A DNA stretch of 64,000 nucleotides from Pagrus major (GCF_040436345.1 NC_133218.1:6202484-6266483); one strand, 5' to 3'. Counted from the first letter of the stretch, positions 23,123 to 37,590 are shown. Numbers and translations are program-made. The notes: generated by a model from the letters alone, not told the origin.

Positions 23123-24395
23123 ACAACAGCAACGGAAGCAAAACAGCAACAAACCACGACACACTTAAATCCCCTGTTTGAGATATTTATCTGGGATACA
23201 TTACCAGCACAGTGGAATCAGACTTCAGCTTGATTTTCAAATGCAGGGATGCTGAAGAAATCTTAATGGACCATGTGTAATTAGCTGGGATGCCTATGCA
23301 TTTTTCTTTCTGTTTGTCTTGTTGCAAGCGTGTGTTCATAAAGTTAACTTTCAGGTGCCTTAGAGTAGATTCTGAAAACTGAGTAGTCATGCAGTGCTGC
23401 CAGTGTCAAATTGCTGTTTTGCATAGTAAACACGCTCGACACTGGTTAAAGAGGAAGTTCAGCAGAGCATTTGACTATTTGTTTGAAATAGGGGCCAAAT
23501 TTCCTTCCACAGAGAATGTTTAAGCTTGCATCGCTCACAATTGACCATTGTCTTTTAAATTCACAGCAGAATTATTTCCTTTATTTCAGTTCACGTAAAC
23601 AATACAACCTTGTTTTGGCATTGTTGCTGTCAGGTCGTCAGGCTGGAATCACAAACACACCCTTATGAACACACCCTTGCCTGGAAATGCAGGATGACAC
23701 ACATTGTCCTATGATGAGTGTAAAATATCACCTGAGGGGCCGTGACTCTCTCGAAACATGGTCTGTAGGAACATGTTAACAACAAATCCCTTTATAATTT
23801 GAGGGCCCTCAAGAAATAGAAAGTCCCGTAGTTGTGTGGCAACACGACGAATGTCATGTTAGAAATGTTATGTCTGTTGGATAGGGGGAAATCATCTTAA
23901 TGTGTACGGTTTTTTGAATTATATAAATGTTGAGAGAGATTTATTGATCATGAAGTTCAATCGAGGTAATGCTGTGTATGAAACGTTCTTCTCTAAACAG
24001 CTGATTTTTATGTACAAACACAAATTGTTATTCTTGAACAGGTCTTCCAGTTTTTCTCCTTTTAAATTATTTGTCATGGAGTTTATTCAGTCCTACCTCT
24101 GAACTCTCTCATGGGTAAATTGTTGAACATGTTTAAGATTCTTGCAATTCAGAGATGAAGTGTGTCCCTCGGTAAATGATAAAGCTGATGAATTGCTTGG
24201 TTTCTTTGTTTGCTGCTGGGGATACGCTGCTGATTATGGTACCTAATATATATTTTTCTATGTTGAATCATTGTCACTACTGTTGAACAGATTCCAGGAG
24301 TCTTAAATTGTTCTGTAAAAAAATGAATGTAACTTTCTGTATTGAATCACATTGATGCTTATTAGAAAGCAATAAATCCCTCAAAATGAGGCCAA
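23123..24395 (+). other. 3' UTR of the RNF128-like gene
   Basis: No further coding sequence follows the TGA at 23120. The first well-placed AATAAA is at 24371-24376, which would give a 3' UTR of about 1.25 kb. No poly(A) tract or target duplication of a recent retrocopy is visible. Confidence 0.6.
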
Positions 24396-24435
24396 ATGTT
24401 ATGAGCATGTGTGCTTGTAAGAATGGTGTTTCTGT

Positions 24436-24437
<2 letters not shown>

Positions 24438-24483
<46 letters not shown>
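24438..24483. repeat. (GT)n microsatellite
   Basis: About 23 GT units just beyond the predicted poly(A) site of the RNF128-like gene. Confidence 0.92.
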
Positions 24484-24484
<1 letters not shown>

Positions 24485-25114
24485 GCTCTACATCAGAGGG
24501 GTCTGTGTGTGGTTAAGTAGTGTCTCATTGTCAGAGTTATAGTTTTGGTCCTGGTGACTGTTGGAGATGCGCAAAACTGTAATTACCTCTGCACAGGTGG
24601 GAGCCGATCCGCACACACCTTGAGCCTGAGCTGGATAATCATCGTATCAAATAAGTAGAAGGGCCTGACCGAGCAAGTAGAGATATGCAGCTGTATGCAG
24701 AATGGAATGGAAAGTTTTTTTTTATTATCCTTCCAGTGTGTTTTAAAGGGCAATCACGGTAGATGTTTTTCTGTGAGGCTGTTACATATCTCTGAGTCAT
24801 TCTGGACTTCAGTCTTGTATGATTACAAACTGATTGCTTCTTCTCTACTGTAGTGATCCACAACCCCTTTTTGTCTTGTGGCCTCTTAGGATGAAGCCCG
24901 AAGGATCATGGCCAGAGTGATTTTTCTTTTTTCGGATTGTGAAGAAAAAAGAAAAATCAGGAAATGATAAACATTACTCAGTCTAGAACTTATTTCACAT
25001 GTGTCTCTACTTTAATTTTTTATTTTAATTTCTGTGTCTAGGGGTCTTACCTTCAAGTTATCTGGGCCTTTAATACCAATACATTTGTATGATATTGTTA
25101 TTGTCACATGAGCT

Positions 25115-25662
<548 letters not shown>

Positions 25663-26608
25663 TGACACTGTACTGTATATCGTTTTAGATTTTAATATTT
25701 TATAATGATATGTCATACATGTTTTCCAGGTTTTTCTGAACTTCCCTGAACTTCCCAGACTGCTCCACTTGTTCTAATACTTGCCTTTAGCCACTTAGTC
25801 ATTATATCCACATTACTGATGATTATTAATCAAAAGTCTCATCGTGTTAATGTTTTGTCAAAGTACTGACAGTCATTCCTACAATAATGTTGCAATTGAT
25901 ATCAGGGTATTTGGTCAAATTAATTGTGATATTTGAATTTTAAGGCCTCATCGCCCAGCCCTACCCACGTGTGACCCCTCAGCATGGATTTTAGTGTCAG
26001 TCATGAGTTGAGTGAGCATCTCAACCAATCCGTGACTTTTCTTCTGGGATTGTTTCATTTCAGCCAAATCGCCAGAATCAGTGTTGGCAATGTGCATTTC
26101 TGCAAACCAGGGATATGTTGAATCTATATAATTTTTGTTTCTTTATGTTTAGTTTTTAATTTCATGCTGTGTCAACGCTGTGCTTATGATCTGGTAAGTC
26201 TGAGGCACAAAAAATACCATAAACACGGCTTTAAATTGTCCCGCCACCTCCTTAAAAACATCCAGCCCACTCTGACAGTAGTCTGTCACTTGGCTGCCGT
26301 GATGTCTCACTATGATTTACATATTCATGCTCAAATGATATATTTTAGATTTTTAATATTGTCCTCTGTGGCCCGAGGCCTTATCTTTAACTTGGTACTG
26401 GGCCTCTTTATGGTCAGAGGCTCCTAGATACTGGCCCCATTCTAATGCCTGGTGATCTATCACTGCTGCGATGGCCCCTCAATGCTTTTGTTAATAATCA
26501 TTTTCCTTTTAACATCCTGCTATTTTAATATATTGACCAAAAGTCTCAAAAATTGCTCGAGGAGGACTGGGTGATTTATCATAGCTGCATGAGAGCAAGT
26601 TTTTAAAA

Positions 26609-26611
<3 letters not shown>

Positions 26612-26661
<50 letters not shown>
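26612..26661. repeat. (GT)25 microsatellite
   Basis: Perfect GT repeat of about 50 bp. His-Thr frames on the minus strand are artefacts. Confidence 0.93.
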
Positions 26662-26663
<2 letters not shown>

Positions 26664-27419
26664 TTGGGGTGGAAGAATGTGCTGTGTCATGGTGAGGGGT
26701 GATAGGGTGAAAGGTGTAAAGACTGAAGCAGGTGAACAACCAGGGCAGAAGTTGTAAAAAAGAACTAAAGTCCAGAGCCACAGAGGGTGAGACAAGCCTT
26801 TCCTCTCATGGTATTCCCTTTCTCCTCACAGGGCAGTGCGTGCTGGATTTCAGGCCAGGGCTGTGAGCTTCATAGGTTGGACGGTTATAGTGGTATCACA
26901 GCGTAGACAGAGAATCAATACTGAACTAACTGGCCGAGCTGGGAACAACCGGCAGGCCCTGTGTTAGAGGCACGCTCTGCTCAGCGGTGGCATTCTTCTG
27001 ATTTATTGCAGTTGTTAAAGAGAAAATTGAGTCAGAAGGTTTTCATTTAATGGCATGCTAGTCTGCGGCTGTACTCTAATACTGCACTTGACCTTCAGTT
27101 CCAGATAGGAATCAAACAGTGGAATTAACCAGTGTTGGTGACCTGAGAGCTTATCTGCTCCTGTACAGTCTGATCACAGGATATATCTCATGTTTTCTGT
27201 GGCAACGGATAAACCTGAAATCTTAAGACTTTAATTAAATAAGAATAAGAAGCCGGGCTATGTTTAAATATACAAGAGGACACTGCTTTATTTTCAGGCT
27301 TCAGGCTCAAACGGTCTCAGATCGTTCCTGTGAAATGTTTATGATAGCCCTGCAGCTCCACCTGCTGGAGGAAGTCCCACCTCGCAATTAATTTGAATTC
27401 AATCCAGCAAAAGTAAAAC

Positions 27420-27982
27420 CAGTGTTGTAAAAGTACCCAAAAGTCATTCTTGAGTAAAAGTAAAGATATCATGATAAAATATTACTTAGGTAAAACTCAC
27501 CCATACCAATAATAGTTGAGTAAAAGTATTTAAGTAGCTGATATTAAATGTACTAAGTATCAAAAGTACAAGTAAAAGTAAATAATACATATATTTACAT
27601 GTATGTACTCTGTATAGCCTATAGTATAGTATAGCCTGTATACTATGGGCCAACTGATTATTAATAAGCATTTTTTGGATTTTATGAATCAATGTTTTTT
27701 ATAATCTTATTGCTGAATAGTAAATTAATGTAAAAATGTGCCACTTTGGCTCTGTTGCAGCATGTAATCTGCAAAGTAACTAGTAACTAAAGTTATCAAA
27801 TAAATGTGGTGGAGTACAATATGTGTCTCTGAAATGCAGTGGAGTGGATGAAAAACAAAAGGCTTTATACTACTTTCTTTCACATATGCAGCAGTACTCC
27901 CCGAGACCTACACACTTTAATTTGGAAAATTCCCCTTTAAGTACAGTACTAGAGTAAATGTACTTAGTTACATTCAATCACT
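27420..27982. mobile_element. MITE of the AGTACTTAAGTA family
   Basis: Left end CAGTGTTGTAAAAGTACCC and right end GTACTTAGTTACATTCAATCA resemble the ends at 12823 and 13733. It shares CCACTTTGGCTCTG and AGTAACTAAAGTTATCAAAT with 15230-15310. No ORF. Confidence 0.6.
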
Positions 27983-29366
27983 CGGTAAAACTGCTCACAA
28001 GCCAGTCCCATCCTTTCATTTTTGGTCTTCAGGTAGCGGGGCAATTTCTTGCTTGAGTGGAAAGTACAGAGTAATAAATCCCACCATAATGAAATTTAGT
28101 ACTTCACTGGCTGTACACTTTAATGGCCCTGCTGAAGTTTTATCTGTCTGTCTGTGTGTCCGTCTGTCTGTCTGTCCCTCTGCTGTGCAGCTTCAGCAGA
28201 GCGCAGGAAAGTCTCTCTAATTAAATTACAGTAGTTGCTCCTGTCTCAGGCTCTGTTGTTCCAGACTGTCTGAGTAATTATCTTAATGAAGGAGGGAAAT
28301 TTGATTACAAAAGTGCAGCAAGAAACAAATGAATCCATTTAGTGGCTAAGTACAACATAAAACATGTTTTTCTTCTCTTACTGCTTACATTGACTATTAG
28401 ACCAAACGCTCTGGTGGATATATTTAATCCTTCTCCTCCTCATCCTCAGCGTCTCACTGGCTCAGAAGTGATGAAGTGCAAATATTGAGAATACTAGTCA
28501 CATCTCCTTTTTCTCCCAGCAGGGTGTCTGCCTTATGGAGACTCTAATCTGAAAATATGAGTTGATATGTGGCTGATGGTTCCTCTGCTTCATATCTGGC
28601 GCTGTAGTTTCAGTGCTTAAATGTTTGCTGCAGGCGTTCTCTAATCAGGAAACGTCTTCCTCACATGTTCTGCACATTTTTCTGATAACTTGACCACCAC
28701 CGCCACAGCAGCAGCAGTGTTTCTACTTTGTCCAGGTGAGGGTCTTGTGATGTTGTCACCCCTTCCTTCCTCTTGTTTGTCCCTCTGGCAGATCAGATAG
28801 CGCTGAGTGCACTGCACAAAACAGCTCTCATCCTGTCGTCATTGTCGCTGCTGCCTCGTCCTGTCCTGTCCTTTGACACATTGACCCTCCTTTGCTCTCC
28901 TTTTCCTGCTGACAGGAAGCAAAAAGGGCTAGCAGGCCGAGGGAGGATGTCAGGGGAATACACGCCTCTTCCCTGCCGACTCAGTGGCAGGGGAAGGAAG
29001 TGATGTCACACATTTATCTGTGTGTCCCACACGATGCTTCCAAATACTGTACTGTAGGTAACTGAACTGGGCCTTTTGTGCATTTTGTGCTGAATCTGGT
29101 TTGGTTTAGCTGCCAAAGGGGCTGCAATGAACTAAAGTCTGCCATCTACTGGAGAAATGTTAATATAAGATGAGAGGATTAATACAGCCTTTGTTGACTT
29201 GATTGATGGCTTGATATGTGTGTATGTTTTTGTGTATGTGCTGGTGGAGGTGGGGTCATTACTTGCTCATAATTGGTCTGAGAGTTGGAGCAGAAAGTAA
29301 AAGTCGGTGAAGCAATTTGTCAATTAATTGAGTCACTTTTTAAGAAGAAATGACCAGTCTTGAGTA

Positions 29367-29480
29367 GGGGTCGACCGATATGGCTTTTTCAGGGCTGATA
29401 CCAATTATTAGAAATAGAGTGGAAATCGATATTTGGGACCGATATTCATTTGCAGTAAAAATTAAAATCTGAATGTAAAA
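29367..29480. mobile_element. One end of a GTCGACCGATATGG MITE
   Basis: Carries GTCGACCGATATGGCTTTTT and AGGGCTGATACCAATTATTAG, matching one end of the CCGATA-type elements seen at 13100, 25115 and 56128. The opposite end was not found nearby, so the copy is truncated. Confidence 0.5.
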
Positions 29481-29891
29481 GTACAATTTACTCAAGCACT
29501 GTTCTTAAGTACAATTTTGAGGCACTTTCCTTGAGTATTTGAGAAAAGAAGATCTTGCTCAGCATCGCCAAATGTATGAATAATTCTAACGCAGTATGTA
29601 CTAATGGTACACACCTGCATCTTAGTTAGTTGGATGTGCAAATATCTCCTTTGAAAAAAATAAAGACAAGGAGCAAACAGCTCGTTTGAAAATGATTGCA
29701 TTCGGTCTTTTAGCCTTGTAGACAGCGTCTCAACTTTTTTCGAGCTCGTTGCTGCCTGTTCCCACGTCCTGCTGTGTGGTGCGGGACACATTTGGTATTC
29801 TCTTCTGCTGGTGCAGATTCCAAACATTCCCAAGGTTTGTGCATGTAATTACCTCAATCCTACCCCAATCTATCTATCATCTATTGCACAG

Positions 29892-29893
<2 letters not shown>

Positions 29894-29964
<71 letters not shown>
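29894..29964. repeat. (CA)35 microsatellite
   Basis: Perfect CA repeat of about 70 bp. All ORFs across it encode His-Thr or Cys-Val runs and are not genes. Confidence 0.94.
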
Positions 29965-29965
<1 letters not shown>

Positions 29966-30855
29966 CAGAGGGAGAGGACGAGAGCCAGAGAAAGAGAAAG
30001 ATAAAAAAGAGATGCTCTATGTGCCTCAAGAGAAACCCACCTTTAAAGCAGAAAAGGTCTGAGAAACATGTCTGCATTCACAATCAGCCTCTGTCTCAAC
30101 AGCTGAAGTGATGTCTCAGCACTGAGCTGCACCTGTCTGGGACTGGCCCCGTACTTATCAAACCAATTTACTCAGTATAAATCCAGCCTATACGAATCCT
30201 GTGTGGTTTTCCCATCAATAGCCCCTATTTGTATATACTTCATGAAAATGATTTGTCAGCAGTCCTCAGTCTCGATGATTGAGCTGTGTACGACCACACG
30301 CTGTAAAAATATCCTCTTGTCTCACTCTGAATGCTGATGGCCCGAGGCAAGGTTTCAGCCAAAGTTTCCTCACAGAAGAAACTGCCACTCAGCACACTCT
30401 GACAACACGAATCAATGATCAAGCTGCTTTTCATCAACTCCTGCCATTTTCTCTGATTCTATCCATGTGCGTCTTACTGGAGGCTCACTTTTCAGAAATG
30501 TCATTTGTTTGTGAAAGTGGCCATGTGTTTATGTGCGTGCGTGCGATTGTGTATGTGTGTTTGTGTGTCACGCGCTTTCCAAGGAGTCCATCCATCCACT
30601 CTGATTAACTCCTCGTGTGTCCTGTTGCCTGCGGCGATTAATTAATGACCCATTTGCTTAATTGCAGGAGCTGGCAGGACAAAGAGGGAAGCAAAGGAGG
30701 CGCTACCTCAGGGAGCGGAGGGGGAGATGTTTGTGTTTGGATTTGGACATAAGGGTACGGAAGCCCATAGGGGACTGTACTAAAATGACAATGCAAACTT
30801 GAAAACTGATTTCACAGTACAAACAAAACAAAGTCATTTTCCACTCATAAATGTG

Positions 30856-31125
30856 TTAAAGGAACAATTCACCCAAAATAAAAAATATTTTGGGATCTTG
30901 GGGCTTCCATAGAGTTTTGCTGGATGCTATTTTATGTTTTCTTTTGGTTATTTTTTAGCGTTTTAAAACAACTCCCCAGCTACTTCAGTTGTTTAGGAGA
31001 ATGCTGCAACGCTGTTTTGCTGTGAAGCTCGAGAAATGTGTTGTGGTCTGCACCCGACTTCCAACTGGCATGGGGGTGAGTAGATAAGAACTGAATTTTC
31101 ATTTCTGGGTGAACTGCTCCTTTAA
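30856..31125. mobile_element. TTAA-type (piggyBac-like) MITE, second family
   Basis: Body 30860-31121 starts AGGAACAATTCACCCA and ends with the reverse complement of AGGAGCAGTTCACCCA. Perfect TTAA flanks lie at 30856-30859 and 31122-31125. It is about 262 bp with no ORF. Ends and interior differ from the 20833/61329 family. Confidence 0.85.
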
Positions 31126-32235
31126 AGGAGAGAGTAGCTGAAATAGAGGAGAGAAAATCTAAGTTGAAAGATTTACTGTGCACCAGTCAGTCCAGGGTGC
31201 TGCTGTGTACCTTGTCTTATCCTGCCAGCGTGGTGTTTTGCGGTCCTGTTGTGGTTTATGTGTGTGTCCCTCCATTGGGAGTGCGGGTTAATGTGTGTGT
31301 GTGTAAAGCAACACAACAGAAGCTTCAGCTTCTTTGCTGCCTCGTTTTGTGTCATTGTGCTGAATGCGCTCTCCTGAACGGAGCACACATTGTCAACAGT
31401 CACCCGTTCGCTCTGACCATCTGTCGCAGGCCTGCCTGGGCTTCCCTACACAGTTTGTCCACAAGCTGTGGCTGCCATTTGGTTTTGTAATAAAAGTCAC
31501 TCAAAGGTTTGTCCTCATTTCTGTACACCATGGGTCAGTGCTCGGACACGGCTCAACTTCGCCAGCCTTTTTAAAGAGATAGTAATGAAAATTAGAGTAG
31601 ATTTATTGCAGTTAAAGGGTTTTACATCTTTTAGTATGCTCAGAGAGATCTGCCAGTATTCATTTCTTTTCTGCTTTCAGCCTTCACTTCACCTTCTCCT
31701 GATAATATAGTTCAGTATGTAGCAGTATGACATCACACAACATTTCTGACTTTACAAACAATCCACTACCACTAAACCAGGCTCCGGTGTGAGACACCTC
31801 CCCTGTCTGTTTTGCAGTTCATCCATACGCCTCCTATCTGTGTATCCTCTGTCTGCCATGTGTTTCCATCTCTGCATTTATATTCATGCCAAGTGCCCGT
31901 GCCAGGCTGGGTTATGTCTGCTGGCTTACGTTACAGCAGATGCTTTCACATTGTGAAATCATATATAAGTCGATGGGAAAAGGAGAGAGAAGGGGGTAGA
32001 TGATACAGTAATGGGGGAGAAGTCCAGAGTCCAGAGGACGCAGAAGGACAACTGAGGTGTTAGGAAACACAAATCAAACAGTTTCTGGAGAGGACTGTGT
32101 ACGTTGGTGTGGTTTGAGTGTATATGTCAGTGGGGTTATTGTGTGTGTATTGTGTTTTATTGAGTTACAGATAATTTGTATCACCACAGCTGCATATGTG
32201 TTTTGGAAAATTACTTATCTGTACGTGAATCAAAA

Positions 32236-32455
32236 CACATTTTTGGCCATTACGCAACAATTGATATCACAATTGTGACAAATTTTACACAAATGTCTAA
32301 CAGGATAAACTGGTGAAGTAATGGCATCTTATATCCAAAAGGTCAAAGGTCAACTTGACTGTCATAATCATAATCTGCAAAAAATGTTCTGGCCATTATT
32401 CAACGCCATAGCTCAGGAAAGCAACTTGACCAGTGTGCGAAGGTAAACGACCACA
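32236..32455 (+). repeat. GGTCAAAGGTCAACTT-type dispersed repeat, copy 1
   Basis: Contains TTTTACACAAATGTCTAA, GGTCAAAGGTCAACTT and TCTGGCCATTATTCAACG in the same order as 46065-46235. I recall this as a widespread teleost repeat of unclear class. Another diverged tail (GGAGGTATGCGCTCTACTGA) appears near 19832. Confidence 0.65.
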
Positions 32456-32589
32456 AGGCGGTAATTCTAACATTTTTATAATTCACACAGTTGTGGTCCT
32501 GGCTGGTTCTGTTCATTCAGAACATTCAGTTTATTCAGCTCATGTTTTTTTGATCACCACTGAACACAGTTGAATCGTTGTGACATTGT

Positions 32590-33050
32590 GACATTAGACT
32601 CGAGTCGACTCAGCTCACTGTTACGATGACTTGCAACTTGACTTGACGGAAACAAATGACATGAGACTCGACTTTGACTTGGAAGTTAAAGACTTGTGAC
32701 TTGACTTGACTGTGTTCATTTTATGTTGTCAGTTTAGTTAAATAATTATTTTGAGTCTGGCTGTCAGTATTTCACTGCTTAAAAGTGAAGGGGAGGGAAT
32801 ATTTGTGGGATTCATAAAGAAATCAAGAAATACATGTGGATTTATAGTTATTTGTTTTTGTGTGATTACTTTTATTTCACTAAATATCAGCAGTTATCAT
32901 ACAAATTCAATTCATAATCATACTTTTTGAACAGGTTAAATAAATTATACAATGCTATCATAATGTTTTTTTCCCTTTATGAAGACCAGATGCTGCAGAT
33001 TGACTTGGGCCTTCCTTGAAACCTGGACCAAATTACTTGAGCCAAGTGTC
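32590..33050 (+). repeat. Dispersed repeat with CTTGACTTG motifs, copy 2
   Basis: ACTTGACTTG-rich sequence followed by CTTAAAAGTGAAGGGGAGGG and CATACTTTTTGAACAGGTTA, matching 9763-10100 in the same orientation. The ORF at 32979-33173 lies in its edge and has no family motif. Confidence 0.6.
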
Positions 33051-34510
33051 TGCTTAGTATCTTTCTGTGCTTTGCCCCACCTTCATATCTTGTTTATGGA
33101 AACAACATTATCGTCATATTGGTTCCTTGTGACCTTAACATTTATGTATTGCAGTCACATGGAAATCAGATAAGAAGCAGGCAGCAAACTTCAGTCTGAG
33201 ATAAGATCCTGATTGCATAATTGTAGGAGGGACTTCTTTTCTTTTTGTTTGCTGTAAACTCTGTTACAGAGTCAGACACTGTTCACAGCGCAAAACAGCT
33301 GTCAAATCTACACGGGGTGTCACCAGTACACCTACATACTACAACTTCATTTTATCCAGGATATGTCCTGAGGGGACACTTCACACTTCTTTTGTGCACT
33401 AACATCACAACATCAGGGGCAGTAGGGTGTTTCTGGGCTGTCCAGAGGGATCTTGACCTGTTCAAGTATCTTTAGCTCCCCTCTGATTGGCCGGTTGCAT
33501 GTGCGTACACAAACCCTCGCAAATTCAATTTACAAGCATGTATCTATTGAGTTGTTGTTGTTCCATGGTTTCTAATAGTTTTGTATTCTCTTTGTGTTTA
33601 GTTAAACTAAAAGTTCAGGCGGTTTATAACTCTCAGTTCTTGCTGGCAAATGCTCACAGTGTATTTCTTTTGTAAGAGAAGACAAAAGGTGTTGTTGTTG
33701 CTCGAGGAGAATAGACGGCTTTGTCTCGACTTTCTATATGTGCAGGCATGAGTTACATCCCAGTGAAGCTTCCTTTGTCCAGAGGATAGCTGTTCTGTGG
33801 TTGAGCTGAGGCCTGAGCGGGGGGGAGGGATGTGGAGCTAGAGTTTGGAAACAGATATGAGTCCCTGGCTCCAGGTAGGGTCATCCAGAACACCATGTGA
33901 CGTTGAGTAAACAAAAGAGGATCTTGGCCCGAGGCTGGAAGAAGATTGTTACGCCGATGAGACAGAAAGAGGGAAGCACTTGACAAAGTTTGTTTGTGTT
34001 CACCTTCTCCAAACCGCAGCCGGGGCTCTTTGTGAGAGTTTCCTGTGTGGTCTAGACTGAGCTGGGATTTGTGGTTTAGGTGAGGTTAGGACACCACCAG
34101 GGGGATATCATGGAAGTTTTAGCTTCATGTCAGAAATAGTGGCACCATTTTGTGATAAGAAACTCTTGTAATTGGTTTATAGGTTGTAACTAATGCATTA
34201 ATGAATGGTTAATGATTATTGGTCTTATAATAAATCAGATAGATGGATGACTCACTTTCTGGAAAATGCTGGAGAGCATCTGGACGACAATCCATTTATT
34301 AGCAACAAATTAACATTTACAGCTGCAGACTTGATGAATTGTGGCCAAAAACCTTTTATTAATGACTTATTAGCTTATATAACTCCAGACACGATGGCTT
34401 ATTAGAAAATGAGAAACCAAATATCAGTGGATTCTGAATAAATGGATTTTGGCCCAGATGCTTTGCAGCTCTTTGCCATATGGTAAGTGGTCCAACAATT
34501 GATCAGTGGT

Positions 34511-34815
34511 GGGGCTGCAACTGAAATATTATCGGAATCACAGTATGGCCAGGCGCAAAAGATAAAGCTGCAATTTTTTGATAAAGATAAACTGTGTGAC
34601 AAAACAGCATTAAAATGAAGAACTGTAGTGCTGCAGAGAAACAGGTCTGTTTGGTACAGACGCCAACAAATGTTACATCAGTCACACAGTAAAAATGAAT
34701 ATTGTGATGCAAAAATGATCATTCCTACTCATTGTGAATCATATCGCAATCATATTATCTGTCAAAATAATCGCAAAATTATTATTTTTTTTTTACCATA
34801 TTGTGCAGCCCAGTG
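34511..34815. mobile_element. hAT-like MITE (GGGGCTGCAACTG / TTGTGCAGCCC)
   Basis: Imperfect inverted ends GGGGCTGCAACTGAAATATT and ATATTGTGCAGCCC about 300 bp apart, with ATCGCAATCAT/ATTATCG subterminal motifs. Short AGTGG sequences flank both sides, perhaps a decayed target duplication. Confidence 0.6.
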
Positions 34816-34845
34816 GAATCAAAGGAAAAGTAAGGAGATATTTTC

Positions 34846-35220
34846 ATTTTGGTGAAGAGTTAGATGAGAAGATGGAGACTACTCTCATATCTGTCTGTTA
34901 AATATAAGGCTACGTCTGACAGCTGATTAGCTTAGCTTATCACTAAGACCTGAAACAGGAGGAAACAGCTGGCACAGCTCTGTCTAGTGGTTCAAAAATG
35001 TGAATGTAAATTTTTATTTTTTGGTTTTTGTGTGGATAAATAAACTAGATATATGTGTTCATTAAGGAGTTTTAGAGGTGCTGGTAGGTGGATTTTGTTG
35101 CATGAAGTAAAGTCTGGTTAACTGTTTCTCTGCTTCCAGTCATCATGCTAAGCTAAGCTAACCGGCTGTTGGCTTCAACTACATATTTATCCTTCTCGTC
35201 TAACTCTTTCCCGAAATGTC
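34846..35220. mobile_element. MITE with GAAGAGTTAGATGAGAAG ends
   Basis: Left GGTGAAGAGTTAGATGAGAA and right (reverse complement) GGGAAAGAGTTAGACGAGAA are good inverted repeats. The interior has AGCTGATTAGCTTAGCTTA and CTAAGCTAAGCTAACCGG, typical of a common fish element. It lies directly beside the 34511-34815 element. Confidence 0.75.
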
Positions 35221-37370
35221 AATTTGTGTGCCGAGAGCCAAATCTTATGTTGTTCCATTAATGGCTTATAACTGATCTACGATGGGTGTCACAAATCTAC
35301 AAATCCGTGATTTCATTTGACTGTTGAGTCACTGCTGGCTTTGCCATTGTAAGACTGTCGGATTTGGATTTGTAAAGATTAACAGATGTATTTTTTGCTG
35401 TGACAACTGTCATTTACATGAAAAGATAGTTAGTGTTTAGATAGGAGTGTTTTACAACAACAGCTCGGCTTTATCCTGGTGGCTTTTTGCAGGTGAGGGC
35501 AAGTTCAAATAACGTTCAGCAAAAATTATGATTCCAGAGTTTAAAAAAAATACCAATAACAATAAAGGGGAAAAGATAGAAATTCATTTTGGTTTCGCAA
35601 ATCTGTCCCTAGTACGCCATCTTCCCAAACAAATCAATAAAAGATCTCTGAAAAAAGAAAAGAATCCAAATATCTCAGACTCGATTGTCTCATGCAGACA
35701 GGATAAGTGTCTGGAGGTGCAGCTGCAGGCTATCTGTAGGCTCTTTGGAGGCGCACCAGATGCGTGCCTAGCCCAGTCGCCAGGATACAATGTTAGCACT
35801 TAACATTTCTGCAAACACAGATACGCCCAAGTTTGACATTTCTACCAAATATGGCATATCACGTTTGCTACATTTGGTACAAAAAACATTGTACGTAGAG
35901 ATATCTCCAGCCATTTTTGTAGCGACTTCAACCAACTATTTTTCATGGGAAGTTGAACCATCTCCATCTGTGATCGTGGCTACCAAAACAGGTATGTTAA
36001 GCCAAACCATGATGTTTTCCTAACTCTAACCAAGTTGTTTTTGTCCCTTAACCTAAGCAGGGCATATGCACAACGTTGTGACAAGAGAGAAATGGAAAAT
36101 TCAACCTAAACAATAAGTTGCAACATGAAGAAAGTTCAGCTTGAACTCATCTGTGCTTTTGCAGAAACATACTTAGCTTACTTTTATTCTGGTGAGTCCA
36201 CATGATTCACAAAACATTAGTTATTAACAGTTACATTAGTTTAAACCTTTCTTCTTGTTATCCATGTTATCTTTGCAGAAAATGTAACTAGGTTGGTTTG
36301 GACTTGCACAACATGAACAAAGATAAAACACCCACACTCACACAGTTTCCTCCCTCTCTTGATCCTCCTTGTAAATAAATGTAATTTACAGCCACAGAGC
36401 AGAGCGGTCCCTCAGAGTTCAGGCACGGCGAGCTCAACTAAATCAACCCCGACTACAACAACAGCTCCAGCAGCAGGCCGGTCGTCGAGGAACCGCTCAG
36501 AATACAGGATCAATGAGAGGGGGAGCGACAGGGAGAGACGAGGAGAGATGGCATAACAGAGGGGGAGGGATACACTTCCCTTCACCTACATGCATGAACA
36601 CACACACACTCACACACACACACCTCCACACACACTCACTATTCTGACTCTTATCTGTAGCCTGAGGGAGTCAGGACGAGTCGGAGAGGTCCCCCGCACA
36701 GAAATAGTCGCCACGGCTCTCCACGCCTCTTGATTACTACTTTAGATCTCAGCAGGTGAAGGACAATATTGTTCAGGCATTGTACAGGAAACCTCGCTCC
36801 GACACCACAGTCGCATCTAACATTTGCATATTGTTTCTTGCCTCCTGAGTTCACACCTCTCTATCTCTCGGCACTGAAATCCCCCAGGACAATATACGCG
36901 GGTTCATTATGCATGTTTCGGTGTGGAAACCTTTTCCAGAGGGATTTATACGCGTTGATTGGCTTTAATTATGTGTGTTTGTGTGTGTGCACCTCACATC
37001 AAATGAGGCAATGTTTGCGACTGGCCATGTGAAGTGATGTGTGACGCTGGTAACTGCAGGCTATGATGGGATATTTTCCTTGTGAGTGACTGGGCCAACA
37101 CGTCATTCTCTCTCCGGGCTTTCATTTTTTTTTGCCCTTCGTCTATGTGTGTGTGTGTGAGATGTATCATGTGTGTTTGTATGAGTGTGCGTGACTTCCT
37201 TGTGTGTGCGCGCGCCTGTATGTGTGGAGGGTTAAGAAATGGGCCTGTCAGAAGTGAATGATCAGACTAATCAGGTGGAACACAGCAGACAGCAGGATTA
37301 AGACACACTGGAGAGAGAAAGCCCAAATATAGCCAGGGTCAACACACATCGCACGCTAGGGGAGTGTGTG

Positions 37371-37375
<5 letters not shown>

Positions 37376-37401
<26 letters not shown>
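37376..37401. repeat. (GT)n microsatellite
   Basis: Short GT run. A CT run at about 37565-37580 and a CA run at about 37594-37620 follow nearby. Confidence 0.85.
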
Positions 37402-37590
37402 TGTGACTGTAGAGCCAGTCTTGTGATGTCTCATGATAGGTCTTGTTTTTTTCTATCTAATTGCTTTACAGTGTTATGACATGAGAGTCTCAGAAAATCC
37501 ATCATCAACATCACTAAACCTTCATTTCTCTTTGTGAGGAGTCTTGTCAGGTGGCGTTTAAAGTCTCTCTCTCTCTCTCTCACTCATACT

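Noticed and set aside
22079..23164. Several minus-strand ORFs over the RING gene
   Set aside because: Shadows of a real plus-strand gene; no family similarity.
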